The notes beneath the pieces were generated by a model, which was not told the DNA's origin, did no database searches, and worked only from the letters and a program-made list of their open reading frames with translations. 64,000 nt of DNA from Brachypterus glaber (lineage: Eukaryota; Arthropoda; Insecta; Coleoptera; Kateretidae): contig OY294049.1 of assembly GCA_958510825.1 (NCBI GenBank), positions 26,308,986-26,372,985 of the forward strand. Reading direction: 5' to 3'. The translations under genes and the position numbers were made by a program. Below are positions 43,960 through 54,342 of this stretch, one piece after another; the stretch's first letter is position 1; each line of letters begins with the position of its first letter.

Positions 43960-44646
43960 ATTTAAATGAAGTAGAAAGATCCAAAATAGCCTTTTCTAAC
44001 TGAAAATCATAAAGAACAGCGGGTGGGATTTTCTCTAGAACTTATCCCGCATGAAGATTGGAACTCAGTTATATTTTCCAATGAGAAGACATTTAAATGT
44101 TCTCATGATGGTCAGGTCAGAGTGTATATTATAGATCCATAAATACCCGTTATGAAGAACGCTATACTCATCGATCTGACCGATCAGGCCGTTTTTCTGT
44201 GAATACCTGGGCATGGATTAGTGCACAGGGACCGGGTGTATTGTTGAGGAAACAATTAACGCCAATACGTATGTTAGGATCCTGGACGAAATACAGCTTC
44301 CGTCGGTGGTTTAAGTATTTCCTCACAATAACTTTACATTTCAACAGGACAATTGTTCTATTCATACCGCAGTACTTTTGCAAAACTGGCTGAGGAATGA
44401 TGAAATTAATATTTTGCCTTGACCTTCAAAAAGCCCGGATTTAAATCCAATTGAGAATGTTTGAGGCTTAATGGTAAAAAACATGCGCCATGAAAACTTT
44501 CGTCCTCAAAATAGACAGCAATTAATAGACGAAATAAATGAAGCATGGCAAAATATAACGCCGGAATATTGCCAACGATTAATTGCTTCTATGCCCAACA
44601 GAATCAATTGTGTGTTGAATAATAATGGAGCTGCGACAAAATGTTA
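43960..44646 (+). pseudogene. Tc1-like transposase, degenerate
   Basis: Three frames must be combined. One reads DWNSVIFSNEKTFKCSHDGQ, where the catalytic FSDE block has Asn in place of Asp. Later frames give YTHRSDRSGRFSVNTWAWIS, a shifted QDN-like region, SPDLNPIENV then a stop where Trp is expected (44462-44464), NMRHENFRPQNRQQLIDEIN and ASMPNRINCVLNNNG to the stop near 44646. At least three frameshifts or stops are present, so it is dead. Confidence 0.7.
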
Positions 44647-45380
44647 AAGGTCAAGTTTTTTTCTTCATGTACACGAAGTAACTTCAAACTACTTGAATTT
44701 TTCATTAACTACTTTTCTAATTTATTTTCATATCGTTGAATGTTATTATTAAATATTTAATTTATTCAATTTACTTACAATTTTGTAACGTTTGTAACTT
44801 TTTTAAATAGAATTAAGTATTCGAAAAATTATTGATGTTTTTTTAACATTATACAAAACTAACCTATTTATTTAATACGCTAAAATTTTCTAACCTCTTA
44901 ACTAGAAGTCCAAAACAAGCAATGCAAAAATAATAAAAAATTGTCAAATATATTTTGACGTCTACCGTTTTCATTGATACCCACTAAACCAATATTTGAT
45001 CCAAAATAAACCGATTTAGTGACTTTCCAGATAAAAAAAATCTGAAAAAAAAAATTATTTCAAAAATGACAAAAGCTGTCAAAATTTGACAAAAACTTAA
45101 GATTATACACAGAATTTAATGGAGAATCCAAATATGTAACAATATACAGAGTTATTCAGAAATAAGTTCGAGAAATTTAAGAGGTGATTCTACGTTAAAA
45201 AATATGAAAAAAAGTTTGGATTTTGGAATAATTAAATGGAATTTGGTAAGCGCAACTATTTGTCTTATTGTCCTTACCAGATTACTGGTTGCAGCAACCA
45301 GAAAAATAGTTGGTCCCTACTTAACTATTGATCTGGTTGCCCCTACCAGATCCGTTTTTTACTTTCTCATACAAGAAAGT

Positions 45381-46672
45381 CGAGGGGCTGTCCGCGTCTG
45401 AAATTTGTACAAAAGTTCTTTTTGCAAAGAGTTCCTCCGAGGTCTTCGGAGTTCCTCCGAGTTCCTTGGGAGTTCCTCCTATGTTCCTTAAGAGTTCCTC
45501 TCTGGAAGGGGTAATTTTTGGCAAATAAGCCGTAGAAATTACCGCTATACAAGCACTACTGCTAATAAAATAGTGCTTTCCAAAAAGAGCCCTTTATTTG
45601 TGCAAAAAAATTTCAATTTTTTTTCCGTATTTTGTGTTTTTTATGTCAATATAATCAATTTTGAGCAAAAAAAATTGTCGGTCTTTCGGTCGGTTGATCT
45701 GTCGGTCGTTCTGCCAAGGAAATCTTGTAGGCACAGGGCCGTAACCAGAAAAAAATCTAAGGGGGGCTTAGCCCCCAGGAAGGCATCCTCAAAAAAAAAA
45801 GCTTTGTCCATGACGGTTTCAACCAAAACTTGGCGCCCATACAAAAAAAATGGCGCCAAAAAAAATACCTTCATGAAAAAAAACTTTGTCCCTGACGGTT
45901 ACTATCAAACTTGGCGCCCTTCAAAAAAATTGGCGCCCCAAAATTACCTTCAACATAAAACGCTTTGTCCCTGACAGTTTCTACCAAACTTGGCGCCCCT
46001 ACAAAAAAATGGCGCCCAAAAAAATACCTTCACGAAAAAAAGCTTTGTCCCTGACAATTGGCACCCCAAAATTACCTTCAAGAAAAAAAGCTTTGTCCCT
46101 GACGGTTTCAACCAAAACTTGGCGCCCATACAAAAAAAAATGGCGCCAAAAAAAATACCTTCATGAAAAAAAACTTTGTCCCTGACGGTTACTATCAAAC
46201 TTGGCACCCTTCAAAAAAATTGGCGCCCCAAAATTACCTTCAACATAAAACGCTTTGTCCCTGACAGTTTCTACCAAACTTGGCACCCATTAAAAAAAAA
46301 AATTGACGTCCCCAAATTTACTTTAAGAAAACAGCTTTGTCCTTGATGGTTTCTATCAAACATGGCGCCCCTGAAAAAAAAATTAGCGCCCAAAGGTAGG
46401 TGACTTAAAAAATACCAGGGGGGGGCTCACCCAAGCTATATGCCAATATTTATAATATGCATGTTTTGATAAGGTGTTTGTAAGCGCTCATCTAGTTTGA
46501 AAATAAAAACGTTAATGCGCATTAAATAATAATTGTTTCTGACTTCTTAAGAGTTCCTTGGGAGTTCCTCCGAAGTTCCTCAGAGTTCCTCCAGAGTTCT
46601 TCAGAGTTCTTCCAGAGTTCCTCCTGAGTTCCTTTGGCTTGTACAAAAGATTTCCTCGCGGTCAGCCCCTCG
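45381..46672. mobile_element. Element A of the CGAGGGG family, 8-bp target duplication
   Basis: It starts CGAGGGGCTGTCCGCG and ends with the inverse of CGAGGGGCTGACCGCG. It is flanked by perfect 8-bp repeats AAGAAAGT (45373-45380, 46673-46680). Removing it restores the ACTTTCTCAT-ended repeat seen at 10130-10155, which confirms the insertion. TTTGTACAAAAG lies inside both ends, followed by arrays of GAGTTCCTCCGAG-like units (45425-45515, 46545-46640). The middle is the TGGCGCC array. No ORF of substance. Confidence 0.75.
45785..46400 (+). repeat. Tandem array with TTGGCGCC units, higher-order period ~285 bp
   Basis: Repeating text: CTTTGTCCCTGACGGTTTC, AACCAAAACTTGGCGCCC, an A run, ATGGCGCC, an A run, ACCTTCA. 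Basic units are about 75-85 bp. The block from about 45805 recurs almost exactly about 285 bp later, pointing to a higher-order duplication. Long frames on both strands are repeat artefacts. Confidence 0.8.
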
Positions 46673-47350
46673 AAGAAAGTATTGTAAAAAAAATCAAAAA
46701 TGTTGTTTTGCTTAAATCATCTTATTTTTTCCTGAAACGTTGAGAAAAATCAAAATAAGCAACCAAAAAAATGATTTCTGTTTGTATCCACGATAACTTA
46801 AGAACGCTTTGAGCTAGCGACTTGAAACTTGGTATGCAGATGTATTTTTATACTATCTTGGACAAGTTCGTATTTAAGAAAAATCGGTTGGGGGAAAAGG
46901 CGGTAAAAAAGGGGTGAAATTTTTGTTTTGGTCGATTTTTTTTATTGTAAAAACCAAATAAAACGTTAAATAAAACTACACAAAAAATGTCATTATAATC
47001 TTTTTCCAACACCTCCCTCTTCCCCAAAATGTAAAAAATTGTTTTTAGACATAACTTTCTTATTATTCACAATGGAAGAAAAATTTAAAAACCACCTAAA
47101 AGGTAAAATAAAATTACACAAAAAATGTAATAATCATTTTTTTCTATGACCCCCCTCCTCCCCAAAATGTAATAAGTTGTTTCTATTTTAGTATTCACAA
47201 TAGAAAAATAAAACACCTAGAAGGTAAAATATAATTACACAAAAAAAATTATTATAATTTTTTTCAGCCCCCCCCCCCCCAAGTGTAATAAATTGTTTCT
47301 GGACATAACTTTTTATGAGAAAATATTCTCGCTCATTCGAGGCGGCTGTT
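46673..47350 (-). repeat. Inverted copy of the 9291-10160 repeat
   Basis: Reads in reverse: GAAAGTATTGT, CTTAAATCATCTTATTTTTT, TTAAGAACGCTTTGAGCTAG, AATCGGTTGGGGG, then three to four units with CACAAAAAATGT and C-rich runs, ending TATGAGAAAATATTCTCGCT. Element A is inserted in its end. Confidence 0.7.
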
Positions 47351-47468
47351 TTTTCAGTGACAGTATAGTCACAGTTGGTTCGATTTTTTTAATACTTTTT
47401 ATTATGTATTTTAAGCCCCTAAATGTTTTATTTTTTTCTGAAAAAATTAAGCCAATCACATTTTTTTT

Positions 47469-47477
<9 letters not shown>

Positions 47478-47502
<25 letters not shown>
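47478..47502. repeat. (AT)n microsatellite
   Basis: About twelve TA repeats followed by a T run. Confidence 0.9.
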
Positions 47503-47510
<8 letters not shown>

Positions 47511-47845
47511 TTAGTTTAGCCCCGAGTTTACCCCCATAAACTTATTTTTTGAGTTTTTTTTTTTAATAATAGGACGTATATTTTCCTAAAAATTTCATAT
47601 CAATCGGTTTATTATAATATTCACAGCGCCTGTGTTAGAAAAAAGTTAAAATTTTTATTTTTTTTTTTAATTTCTTTTTTAAGTATTTGGGGAAATGCAA
47701 TATAAAATTTACTGCAAATAATATATAATGGAATGCGTAGCATTACATATCTTCACGGCATGTTTGTTCTTAAGTTAAGACAAAAAACGTGACAAAAAAA
47801 AATCATCAAGAAAAAAAAAATATGCTTTAAAGAGACGATATTTAC

Positions 47846-48312
47846 CTCAGCCCCCAGTGCTGCCAACTGACTAATAGCCCTATCCTTAAACAAAACATTT
47901 AACCTTGAAACTGGAGGTTGATCTATCCACGCAGGTATTCGTACTTGACTTTCTGGAGGAGGAACTGTAACTGTTGTAGCATTATTTGGCAACTCCTCCT
48001 CCTCCCCATCGGGAGCTTCCCGTTCTCCCATCCTTGAGGTGGACCTCTCAAAATAAAGCTCATTATTGGAATGAGGGCTATTCACAGAGGGTTCACTTAA
48101 ATTGTAAAGGCTACTTCTACCATTTTCTTCTCCATCCATAACTCGAATATTTGGAGGGTCAATTGTTACAATACTAGTAGTTCCACTAGTACTTGGTGCT
48201 GATAAGTCTAGATTAGTTAAAGTTTGCCCTAAGTCGGCCTCAGTGTCTGAGTCTGGTGGACTGTCACAATTTTCAAATAAGCTTTCTTCTGGGTAATGTA
48301 AGTTTGCCATGC
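47846..48312 (-). CDS. TrmO-family tRNA N6-methyltransferase, exon 4 (last found)
   Basis: On the - strand the acceptor TTTACTAG precedes 48312 and the donor GTAAAT follows 47846. The first two bases complete a glycine codon carried from exon 3. It reads MANLHYPEESLFENCDSPPD, then an acidic disordered insert, and closes with VRIPAWIDQPPVSRLNVLFK and RAISQLAALGAE, which fits the start of the TrmO C-terminal subdomain. It ends in phase 0, so at least one more exon is needed for the rest of that subdomain (a DPRS-type motif is expected); I did not find it in 22.4-47.8 kb. Confidence 0.75.
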
Positions 48313-48394
48313 CTAGTAAAGATACAAAATGTGAGTGGTAAATCAAAAAGGGGCCTGAAGGTAAAAACATTATTTTTGGCATTTTGGACATTTC

Positions 48395-48611
48395 TATGGT
48401 CTGTATTTTCAAGCATGATAGTAAATTAAAAATCGCACAGTAAATATTTTCAAAATAGATTCGAATATTGGATGTGCGAATATACTGCGTAGTTTATTTT
48501 ATAAAACATAACTATATTCTATACACAAACATATACTATACAAACCTGTTGTCAAAATATTTACTGTGCGATTTTTAATTTACTATCTTGCTTGAAAAAA
48601 AAACAGACCAT
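48395..48611. mobile_element. 217-bp hairpin MITE in a TrmO intron
   Basis: ATGGTCTGTATTTTCAAGCA, TAGTAAATTAAAAATCGCAC and AGTAAATATTTTCAAAATA are mirrored at 48550-48611. It sits 83 bp upstream of the exon 4 acceptor. Confidence 0.8.
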
Positions 48612-48890
48612 ATGCCTATTTCTCTTCCTTTTTTCGCGTGACAATACAAAATAAAATTAATTTAAACAAAAATATGACCAAATTATTTAAAAAATACTGC
48701 TGTCTCTAAGAGCCATATATTAGTAAAAAAAACTTTAAAATATTCTTTTAAAAAAAACACAGCCCGAATATTTTTTTCGCAAAACTCTTTTTCGCATAAA
48801 AAACGTCGAGTAACTTAAAAAAAAAACTTATACATGACTTTCATAGGGGAAAGTAAAAATATCAGGTACCAAAAGTAGGTACCCTGTTGG

Positions 48891-49135
48891 AAAATAACGT
48901 TAGAATGACTTGACCTAATGTTAGATAAATGTGGTTTGAATGTTAGATGCGTAACGTTAGGGTCTAACATTAGAATAACGTTTATCTAACGTTAGGAGTT
49001 TTACCAAACGTTAGATACATGTTATTCTAACATTAGGAACTTAATGTTAGGAATTCTAACCTTAGACATCGGGACATTTCTACTCTAAAACACGTTAAAA
49101 TAAACGTTTATCTAATGTTAAATTTCTACTAGGGT
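48891..49135. mobile_element. MITE built of TCTAACGTTAGA palindromes
   Basis: Inverted ends ACCCTGTTGGAAA and TTTCTACTAGGGT. The interior holds about ten variants of TAACGTTAGA or TCTAACATTA, each itself near-palindromic and in both orientations. Confidence 0.6.
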
Positions 49136-49162
49136 AAGCATATATCTATGAAATAATAGTAT

Positions 49163-50849
49163 CAGGCGTCCCAGAGTAAATTCGTGATTTTTTTTAAGGA
49201 TTTCAGGACATTTTTTTTCTTAAATTTAAGTACATTTTAAGGACATTTTGAAATAATTTATACAATATTTAAGGTAAGTATAAATTAAACTATTAACGTA
49301 AATATGAACAGTTTTATTTTTGTTTTTTTATGGCAATGCCCTAGAAAACATAGAATATTTATAGATTTTGAATGCGTACGAAAAAAAAAACAAATAATAA
49401 CAAAAAAACATGCTACATCAAATCAACAAAGTTATGTAAAATAGTAATAACTTTTACATGGTTCCCACCAAAAGTCGAAAACTAATTTCTCTGACTCTTC
49501 TCTGACTTTTCCCTGACTCTTAATGTAGTTCTCCCTGACCCAAAATTCAAAAATTCCCTCATCAAAAAAACATTTTTTGCAAATATTCTTAAAAACTGTT
49601 AAAAATGCAAATATTGTGCCGCATTAAAAAAGTTACAATTAATATTAAACATTATTTAGGAGATAACATATCCGTCAAAGGCGAACATTTTTGCAAATTT
49701 TCTCAAAAATTCGTTCAAAAATGCAAAAAGGCATTTTAAAATTATTCTTAAAAATAAGAAGTAACAAAAACCACAGGCAAAAATTTTGTTAAAAAATGCA
49801 AATGTAGCGCGCTGTAATTTTTATAATTACTTTTAAAAAACTTTCTGGAAAATAGTAAAACCGGCGCCGCAGGTGATTTTTTGCAATAATTCCTTAAAAT
49901 GTGTCACTGATTTTTTTTTTATTTTTTCTCAAAAATTGGTTAGGTAACATAAAATCTGGCGCACAGCAAAAATTTAGAAAAAAGTTGGTTAAAAACTAGG
50001 CAATTTTTTTGCTGACATTTTAAAAATTGGTAAAAATGCAAACAAGTGCCGCAGGCGATTTTTTTTAAAGAATATACTGAAAAATGCGTTAAAAATGCAA
50101 ATATCGCGCCGCAGGCTGTTTTTATTAAAATTTATATTTAAAATTGGCAAGGAAATACCAATATAATAATTTTTAAAAATTAGCTAGGATACAGAAAATC
50201 TGTATTTTTTTGCAAATATTCTTAAAAACTGGGTAAAATGTGGCACTGAAGAAATTTTATTCGCAATTATTCTTGGTTAAGAAACATGATGTTTCAACAT
50301 CATATCTGGCGCCATAGCAAAAAATTTGGAAAAAAATCAGATTATTTTTTTTTGCAAAAATGGGAAAAATTCGTAAAAATTACAAATATAGTGCCGCAGG
50401 TATTTTTTTAAATTATTAAAAATTAGTTACTAAATGGAAAATCCGGCGCCGCAGGTAAAAAATATTGCAAGTATTTAAAAAAAATCTTTAAAATGCAAAT
50501 ATGGCGCCACAGGCAATTTTTATTAAAATTAATATTTAAATTGGCTATGAAATACCAAAACTGGCAATTATTATTAAAAATTAGTGTAGAAATAGGAAAT
50601 CCGACGCCGCAGGCGAAATTTTTTAAAAATATTCCTTAAGCTACTGACGTAAAGATTTTGTGCTTAACTTCTCAAGTGGATTCTCATAGACTCCCAAAAA
50701 GAAGTAGAGTTATAAAGTGCGCAAAGGTAACTTTAACCAAGGGCAAGATTTAAGGATTTTTAAGGATTTTAAGGACAATTTGCCTTTTTTCAGGGACCAG
50801 TTTTCCAATTAAGAATTTTTTAAGGATTTAAGGATAAATGGGAGCCCTG
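49163..50849. mobile_element. 1.7-kb element with CAGGSYTCCCA ends and GCCGCAGGC array
   Basis: CAGGCGTCCCA at 49163 and TGGGAGCCCTG ending at 50849 are inverted and flanked by TAGTAT on both sides (6 bp). AAGGATTTNAGGACA-like text lies inside both ends. The middle (about 49590-50620) is roughly ten diverged units of about 95 bp with GCGCCGCAGG, TTTTTTGCAAATATTC and TTAAAAATGCAAATA. A second set of ends (GGTTCCCACCAAAAG with TTTTCCCTGACTCT) at about 49458 suggests a nested 27140-28358-type element. Confidence 0.55.
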
Positions 50850-50905
50850 TAGTATTTATCCCCTTTAAACCTCAATTACAAGCAAGCATAGTGCCTTGTT
50901 TTTAC

Positions 50906-51153
50906 CTGGATTATCATATTGAGGAATGTAAGGTTTAATATCTAAAACTGGTGTTTGGTCAATCATGTCCACTCCACTAAAATAAACACAATTTTCCATA
51001 ACCCTATCAATTTTAACCAAGGACAAACCAATTGGACAAGGCCTGTGTGGAGATCTGGTGGCAAAGACGCCAGTTCTGAAGCCATTCAGCCTTGGTGGTG
51101 CCACTTTAGCTCTTACATGTGTCGAGTCATTTTGGTGAAAATGAAAAAGAATC
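50906..51153 (-). CDS. TrmO-family tRNA N6-methyltransferase, exon 3
   Basis: The acceptor ATGTTTTAG precedes 51153 and the donor GTAAAA follows 50906. The first base completes the Trp codon from exon 2. It reads ILFHFHQNDSTHVRAKVAPP, then the family signature GVFATRSPHRPCPIGLSLVK, which lines the S-adenosylmethionine pocket in TsaA/UPF0066 proteins, and VDMIDQTPVLDIKPYIPQYD. It leaves one base (phase 1), taken up by exon 4. Confidence 0.85.
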
Positions 51154-51339
51154 CTAAAACAAATGTTATGTCAAAAAAATCTTGAAACACATTTTTTTTT
51201 TTTGAAAGAAAAAAAAAATAATGGAAAAAAGAAATATATAAAAAAAATTAAAACAAATTCCAACTATGGGCCAGAGTTTTGTTCCACGGCCAAAAATTTG
51301 TTGATGTGTAGGGTCACTAAAACCAAATCCAATACTAAT

Positions 51340-51760
51340 AAAATATAAATATTAAAATGGCGGATTCAATATGGCGGAAGAAGTTTGTGAATTTTAATGG
51401 AATTTGATCAAAACTGTTAACCAGGGTTTCTGGTGTCCCTAAATTTAAATCCAAAATTAAAATTTAAGAATTCAAAATGGCGGATCCATAATGGCGAAAA
51501 TTTTTTCGTGAAGTTTTAAAGTATTTTGCTACAAATTGGTTTTCAGGGGTTTTTGGGGTCACTGAATTAGAATATGAAATTAGAAACAAAAAAAGAAACA
51601 AAATGACCAATCCACTATGGAGGAGGTTTGTGTAAATTTTAAGAAATTTTGATAAAAATTGGTATATAGGGGATTTTGAGGTCGCTGAAAGCAAACGTAA
51701 TGTAAAAAAAATTAAATTGAAAATGGCCGGATCAATATGGCAGATTTACATTTCAAGCTT
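51340..51760 (+). repeat. Four degenerate ~120-bp units with AAAATGGCGGATC
   Basis: Each unit has AAAATGGCGGATYCAATATG, a GTGAATTTTAA..AATTTTGAT stretch, TTGGTTTTCAGGGGTTTTTG and GGTCACTGAA. Units start near 51355, 51475, 51600 and 51720. Intronic in TrmO. Confidence 0.65.
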
Positions 51761-51785
51761 TTCACACTAAATTTTGAAGGAAGAG

Positions 51786-52056
51786 TAGGTATACTTTAAC
51801 AAACTAATTACTCTTCTCTCTATAATACGCATACCGTTAATATAGTATCGCCAACATCTCGGTTTGTTTGTAAACAAACAGTAGGTATATTCAGGCCTGA
51901 ACAATAATAGTTACCAGTAACTGTTATTGTTGTCTCTGTTAGAACAAAGTTGTGCGAGTAAGACAGACAAACATATATGTTGGCTACATTTTTGTCAGTT
52001 TTTACAAATGAAATGCCTATTCTAGAGAGAAGAGTTATTTGTTCATTGGTATACTT
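51786..52056. mobile_element. 0.27-kb foldback MITE
   Basis: TAGGTATACTTTAACAAACT, ATTACTCTTCTCTCTA and TACGCAT are mirrored at 52010-52056. The centre has the palindrome AACAATAATAGTTAC / GTAACTGTTATTGTT. Confidence 0.7.
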
Positions 52057-52920
52057 AAAAATGGGAAGAGTTTACTAAAATTCTGCAAAGAGTCTACCAA
52101 TGCAAACAATCAAAATCCATCACATAATGATTATGTAGTAGACTAAGAAATATGTGCTAAGGTAGAAAAAATCGATTTCTCCTACAAATATCAATATGTG
52201 TAAAAATGTGCCTAACTATCATGATTGCCATAAATAAGCTACAAATTTATGTAAGTAAGTTAAAATTGGTTGGATTACTCCGAATTACTCGTTAATGAAA
52301 TTAGGTAGGTACTTTCCTATAAATGTATAATTTTTCTGATAAAATATTATGGTAATCAGACAAATCCTAAATTTTTAGAATAAATTTAACATAATTGTGT
52401 TGCTCTAACATTTTTTAATCAATAAACTTAAAAAAAAAAACAGCAAAAATGTTATTAGATTTACAAATATATTTAATATTTGAACTTAAGAATCTTCAAA
52501 AAAAATAATAGTTTTTTTAAGTTTGAACAGCTGCCTACAAAAAAGGATTTGTTTTTTCGGCAAATAAACTTGGTAATTTATGCCCCAACTATTCCTAAAT
52601 CAAGTGCGATCAAGTGCTTTTATCCTTTTTTTGATTCTAGTTAACTTTTAACCAACTTCCAAAAAGGAGGAGGTTATCATTAATTTTGGATTCACAAGAA
52701 AAGTTCTGGCCCATAGTTCAGCACTTAGATATATAATTATAATGTAATATGTCTACTGTAGTGTACACTGCAGTGTAGACTGTAGAGAGACATAATATTT
52801 AATATACAACTTTCATTATAGATTTTTGATGTCCAAAAAATGAATATAATTAAAAAAAATTGGTTTTGTTTGGCTTTTTTGTATGTTATGTTTTTTAAAT
52901 TATTTATAAAATCTATAAAC
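52057..52920. other. TrmO intron 2, no further features
   Basis: AT-rich. A small hairpin-like GTAGTGTACACTGCAGTGTA lies near 52755. No other structure worth calling. Confidence 0.4.
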
Positions 52921-52924
52921 TTAC

Positions 52925-53242
52925 CACATATGAGAAAATTCCTCCAATCCCTCAAGTGAATGACTTGGATTAGTAAATGTACTATTATTCAACATTAATT
53001 TTGCAGTCAAGTCTGCACAAATTCCAGGCTGTCTAGGGGTGCCCCGCTTTTCAGGAAACTGTGTAGTAACAGTTCCAATATATTTAAACACATTTTCGTT
53101 AGTATTTTCTTCTTTAACCTGTGGCCGAGTAGACTCGCTGCTTTGTCGCGCTAGGCACTCCTGGCACTTAAAATTTTCCAACTTTTTTTGAATGTGAGTG
53201 ATTTCTTTTTTGTGTAAATGATTAAGAGATACTATTTGTTGT
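52925..53242 (-). CDS. TrmO-family tRNA N6-methyltransferase, exon 2
   Basis: The acceptor GTTTTAG precedes 53242 and the donor GTAAGT follows 52925. It continues the N-terminal coiled coil (QQIVSLNHLHKKEITHIQKK), has a CQEC motif (residues 56-59), and enters the catalytic TrmO/TsaA domain at about residue 82: FKYIGTVTTQFPEKRGTPRQ, PGICADLTAKL and NPSHSLEGLEEFSHMW. The EKRGTPRQ and HSLEGLEEFSHMW blocks are diagnostic. It ends with two bases of the last Trp codon. In characterised members the enzyme uses S-adenosylmethionine to N6-methylate t6A37 of tRNA-Thr, giving m6t6A. Confidence 0.88.
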
Positions 53243-53293
53243 CTAAAACATACTTTTATTAATAAAGCAATCGTATAAATGACATTGTTTTAC

Positions 53294-53382
53294 CTTAAAT
53301 TGCTAATTTCTTTCCTAGCTACTTCAAGCTGTTTTTGTAAATACTGTGGGTCACGAGATTTATCACTTATTGCGTTAGACAT
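53294..53382 (-). CDS. TRMO: TrmO-family tRNA N6-methyltransferase, exon 1 with start codon
   Basis: ATG at 53382-53380 opens MSNAISDKSRDPQYLQKQLE, VARKEISNL, and a GTAAAAC donor follows 53294. A 51-bp intron separates it from exon 2, and the two-base carry is completed exactly. Together the four exons give 374 codons in one frame: a coiled-coil N-terminus with CxxC, the methyltransferase beta-barrel core over exons 2-3, an acidic insert, and the start of the C-terminal subdomain. The length so far is a little under the roughly 440 residues I recall for human TRMO, consistent with one missing exon. The upstream gene's 3' end is 1.7 kb away. Confidence 0.8.
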
Positions 53383-53929
53383 CTTATTTATTATAATTTA
53401 ATATCAAAAAAACATTATTCTAACGTAAATCTTATTTTAATTTATATAAATATTGAAAAAAAAATAAAGATCACCCGCAAATCAAACTTTGACATGACAA
53501 CTGATTTCAGCATCATCTAGAAGACGTGGGTAAAACTATTTGAATTTTTACATGTTACGACATCTAACGAAAATTCGTTGAATTTCAAAATGGAGCAATC
53601 TGTTGAGATAACTTTATACAGATTGCTGTAACTGCTGATAACAGACATTTTCAATCTATTGCCAACAGATGGAGGCATATAACAACTTAATGCCGCCCCA
53701 TCTAGCAACCATTGCTTAAACCTTAAATAGGCGCAAAATTTAAGAAAATGTTAAAAAAGAATTAAAAAAAATCGTTTATTGATTAAAAATACATATTTTG
53801 TAAATGACATAAATAATTATTAACTAAACCTATTTTTTATATACATTTTGAGTAAATTTAACAGAAAGGGTTATTTAGCCCCTTCTAAAAAATAATTTTA
53901 TTTTCGTTTCTTCTTTTAAGAGAAGAACA
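53383..53929. other. TrmO upstream region
   Basis: Should hold the promoter and 5' UTR. It has CAACAGATGGAGGCATATAA and a small hairpin (AGCAATCTGTTG...CAGATTGCT) at about 53595-53630. No confident core promoter element was seen. Confidence 0.35.
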
Positions 53930-54106
53930 AGGGGTAAACAGAGGAATTTAGGTGTACAAATTGGAGGTAATCTGGAGGAAATCTTTGAAGGTTACGAGGT
54001 AATCTGAAGGAAATCTTTAAAGATTTCCTCCTTTTTAGAGGAAATCTTGAAAACTCGAGGTAATCTTTGGAGGCTATCTGGAAGAAATCTCTGAAGATTT
54101 CCTCCT

Positions 54107-54340
54107 AAGGGAACTTTCAAATATTATGTAACGCAAATTGTACCAAAATTCATACACTTCATACCCCGGTTCTCGCGTTATTATAGATTATAGAGATTTC
54201 ATATTTTGGTTACCCCCCCTAATAGGGTGTGTTTGGGGGGGTAGCCAAAATATGAAATCTTCACAGCCTTGAATAACGCGAGTATGAAGTGTATGAATTT
54301 AGGTACATTTTGCGTTACGTAACACTTGAACGTTCCCTAA
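54107..54340. mobile_element. 234-bp palindrome nested in element B
   Basis: AGGGAACTTTCAA, ATTCATACACTTCATACCCC and TTTCATATTTTGGTTACCCC are mirrored in the second half, ending GAACGTTCCCT. Confidence 0.8.
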
Positions 54341-54342
54341 AG

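Larger units (their letters stand above)
42901..45144 (+). mobile_element. Decayed Tc1-like element with nested repeats
   Basis: TA-flanked inverted ends: TATTTGTACATATTTGGATT at 42901 and the mirror ending AACAATA at 45144; arms of about 130 bp (TTTTGGATCAAATATT, CTGGAAAGTCA). It carries a broken transposase (43960-44646). An inner inverted pair (43070-43225 against 43612-43800, GGTATCATTGTAAA) marks a further nested element. Confidence 0.65.

Noticed and set aside
45573..46207. Overlapping long ORFs in the TGGCGCC array
   Set aside because: The translations only repeat the array unit (KTWRPYKK-like text) and exist on both strands.
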